Source of the DNA: Pelomonas sp. SE-A7
Lineage (GTDB): Bacteria > Pseudomonadota > Gammaproteobacteria > Burkholderiales > Burkholderiaceae_C
Length of the DNA: 64,000 nt
Reading direction: 5' to 3'
Assembly (NCBI RefSeq): GCF_030345705.1
Contig: NZ_JAUASW010000001.1
Coordinates: forward strand, 372,001 to 436,000
Made by a program: the position numbers and the translations under genes. The notes below the pieces were generated by a model that ran no database searches, was not told the origin of the DNA, and saw nothing but the letters and a program-made list of their open reading frames with translations. Position 1 is the stretch's first letter; every line of letters starts with the position of its first letter. Of the stretch, positions 62,155-64,000 are shown piece by piece.

Positions 62155-64000
62155 GCCGGGCCGCCTACACCGTCGATGGCGCCCTGGTCGAGCGCGGCCG
62201 CTTCTATGCCATCGCCTGCAATCCGCGGCGCAGCGTGGTGGTCGAGGCCTGTGCCGGTGCCGGCAAGACCTGGATGCTGGTCTCGCGCATCCTGCGTGCG
62301 CTGCTGGACGGCGTGGCCCCGCAAGACATCGTGGCCATCACCTTCACCCGCAAGGCTGCGGGCGAGATGCGGCAGCGCCTGTCGGAATGGCTGCATGAGT
62401 TCGCGCGTTGCAGTGCCGAGCGTCGCATCGATGAGCTGCAAGCCCGCGGCATGACGCTTGAGCAGGCGAGAACAGCAGAGCCGCTGCTGGCCGGCCTGCA
62501 GGAGCGCCTGTTGGGGCAGGGCCGATCCGTCGAGATCCGTACCTTTCACGCCTGGTTCGCCCAGCTCTTGCGCGTCGCGCCGCTGGAGCTGCTTCAGCGC
62601 CAAGGTATCTCGGCCGAACTGCAGCTGCTGGAAGACGAGGCCGATCTGCTGCCTCAGCTCTGGCAGCGCTTCCATGCAGCGGTCCTGGCTGACGAGGCCT
62701 TGCTGGCCGACTACCGCCAGCTGGTGGCCGAACGCGGGCGCAACACGCTGCAGCGCTGGCTTGAATCGGCCTTCGAGAAGCGGGTCGAGATCCGGCTCGG
62801 CGAGGCTCAGCTGATGGAGGGCATGCCCGGCGCCGAATCCATCGGCCCCGAGTTCGTGAGCCTCACCCATCCGCTCGAGTATTTCCCGTCGCTCAGGTCC
62901 AGGCTGGCTGCGCTGGCGGTGAGCCTGGGTGGCGCCAAGGCGGCGACCCCGCGCAAGGCGGCAACATCGATGGAGCAAGGGCTGTCGTGTGCCGACGATG
63001 CCGCCGCCTTCGACGCGGTTCGCGCTGCATTGTTCACGGCCAGGGGCGAGCCTCGCAAGAACCTGGGCGACGACGCCGAGCTGTCGGCCTGCCTCGACGA
63101 GCTTGACAAGCTCTGGCGTGCCTGCGCCCAGCAGCGCGCGTGCGATGACCATCGGCGAATGGCGCGCCTGGCCCTGGTCCTGATCGCCCAGTTCGAGCAG
63201 CTCAAACGCCAGCGTGGCCTGGTCGACATGAACGACCTGGAGCGCGGTGCCCTGGCCCTGCTGGCCGACCCGCAGCTGTCGGGTTGGGTGCAGCAACGGT
63301 TGGACGCGCAGGTGCGCCATCTGCTGATCGATGAATTCCAGGACACCAGCCCGCTGCAGTGGCATGCGCTGTACGGCTGGTTGTCTTCCTATGCCGGTGC
63401 TGGTGCCGATGCGCCTTCGGTGTTCATCGTTGGCGATCCCAAGCAGAGCATCTACCGTTTCCGGCGGGCCGAGCCAAGGGTGTTCGCGGCGGCCCGTGAT
63501 TTCGTCCAGCAAGCGCTGGCCGGCGCGGTGCTGGCCTGCGACCACACCCGGCGCAATGCGGCGCCGGTGCTGGCGGCGGTCAATGAGGTTTTCGAATCGG
63601 CGCGTGCGGCCCAGCAGTACCCGGACTTCCGGATCCACACGACCGAGGTCGGCGAGCCCGGTGCTCTGGATGGGCTGTTCCAGCTGGAGGTGATTCAGCC
63701 CGAGTCTGTCGAGGCGCAAGAGCCGGACGACCAGCGCTGGCGCCCTTCGCTGAGCGAGCCGCGGCGCGAACCCGAACTGCACAGGCGCGCGGCCGAGGCC
63801 CAGGCCGTGGTGGCGGCCATCGCCGAACTGCTGGGTCGACACGGCTTGCGGCCGGGCCAGATCTTCGTGCTGGCACGCAAGCGCGAGCCCTTGCGGGTGC
63901 TGGCCCAGGCGCTCAAGGCGGCCGGTATCGCCCATGCGGCGCCCGAGGACCAGGCCCTGCTGGATGCGCCCGATGTCCGCGACCTGCTGGCCCTGCTCGA
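62151..64000 (+). CDS. UvrD/AddA-like helicase (3' end outside window)
   Basis: At least 616 codons from a GTG at 62151 (AGGAGGT upstream, spacing about 6) to the right edge. Seen: Walker A ACAGAGKT near residue 33, the superfamily 1A helicase motif DEFQDTSPLQW near 391, and GDPKQSIYRFRRAEP (motif III) near 427, the UvrD/AddA pattern. The nuclease domain expected at an AddA C-terminus would lie outside. It overlaps the AddB-like stop, so the pair is translationally coupled. Confidence 0.93.
   Translation, partial: MSRAAYTVDGALVERGRFYAIACNPRRSVVVEACAGAGKTWMLVSRILRALLDGVAPQDIVAITFTRKAAGEMRQRLSEWLHEFARCSAERRIDELQARGMTLEQARTAEPLLAGLQERLLGQGRSVEIRTFHAWFAQLLRVAPLELLQRQGISAELQLLEDEADLLPQLWQRFHAAVLADEALLADYRQLVAERGRNTLQRWLESAFEKRVEIRLGEAQLMEGMPGAESIGPEFVSLTHPLEYFPSLRSRLAALAVSLGGAKAATPRKAATSMEQGLSCADDAAAFDAVRAALFTARGEPRKNLGDDAELSACLDELDKLWRACAQQRACDDHRRMARLALVLIAQFEQLKRQRGLVDMNDLERGALALLADPQLSGWVQQRLDAQVRHLLIDEFQDTSPLQWHALYGWLSSYAGAGADAPSVFIVGDPKQSIYRFRRAEPRVFAAARDFVQQALAGAVLACDHTRRNAAPVLAAVNEVFESARAAQQYPDFRIHTTEVGEPGALDGLFQLEVIQPESVEAQEPDDQRWRPSLSEPRREPELHRRAAEAQAVVAAIAELLGRHGLRPGQIFVLARKREPLRVLAQALKAAGIAHAAPEDQALLDAPDVRDLLALL

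Overview
The window is high-GC bacterial chromosome with dense coding and no phage, insertion-sequence, plasmid or CRISPR signal. Gene content and order point to a betaproteobacterium of the order Burkholderiales. The evidence is a surE-pcm-nlpD-rpoS-rlmD block, a carAB-greA-DUF4149 / yhbY / rlmE-ftsH-folP-glmM-pst block, EF-P with an arginine at position 32 next to its rhamnosyltransferase EarP, a map-glnD-selU operon, and an uvrC-lipoprotein-pgsA-HU-tRNA-Val-ppiD-tRNA-His stretch. A genus cannot be named from the sequence alone.

Layout. 1-7.5 kb: a truncated GAF-EAL c-di-GMP phosphodiesterase gene, a divergent pair made of an acyl-CoA synthetase and an ILVBL/HACL2-like ThDP enzyme, then a leftward group of small membrane and transport genes. 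7.5-12.9 kb: leftward selU, glnD, map and uppP. 13-18.3 kb: rightward TetR regulator, PCMT-like methyltransferase, rhodanese, TolC, YaaA, a prolyl-4-hydroxylase-like dioxygenase and an exported lysine-rich polycation. 18.3-22.4 kb: an Lrp regulator divergent from an acetolactate synthase large subunit, then leftward earP and efp. 22.4-28.6 kb: uvrC, a lipoprotein, pgsA, HU, tRNA-Val, ppiD and tRNA-His. 28.6-36.8 kb: an orphan LuxR-type response regulator, a quinone oxidoreductase, the stationary-phase block surE-pcm-nlpD-rpoS with rlmD, a BI-1/YccA protein and a GlcG/HbpS protein. 37-48 kb: pyrimidine/arginine precursor synthesis (carAB), greA, ribosome maturation (yhbY, rlmE), ftsH, folP and glmM. 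48-55.4 kb: a fasciclin lipoprotein divergent from the complete phosphate regulon pstSCAB-phoU-phoBR. 55.4-64 kb: an ArnT-like glycosyltransferase, rpmE2, rho, trxA, and an AddB-like nuclease with an AddA-like helicase that runs off the right edge.

Regulation readable from the DNA. Two back-to-back Pho boxes lie in the pstS/fasciclin intergenic region, each 10 bp from a -10 hexamer, so the fasciclin lipoprotein looks like a PhoB target. A 14-bp palindrome precedes the TetR gene, and an Lrp-type inverted repeat lies between lrp and the acetolactate synthase gene. A recurring arrangement, a -10 hexamer of the (C/T/G)AcAAT/GATAAT type 6-7 nt before the start codon, occurs at lysE, yaaA, ilvB-like, earP, uvrC, pgsA, surE, rlmD and yhbY and implies leaderless or nearly leaderless mRNAs. 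Several intrinsic terminators are well formed.

Most genes are ordinary housekeeping. The most unusual items are the Pho-box-controlled fasciclin lipoprotein, the dioxygenase/lysine-rich polycation pair, the acyl-CoA synthetase/2-hydroxyacyl-CoA-lyase-like pair, the leaderless promoter class with back-to-back promoters in about 20-33 bp, and a C-rich, G-poor carA leader. Nothing here is clearly a new defence or mobile system.
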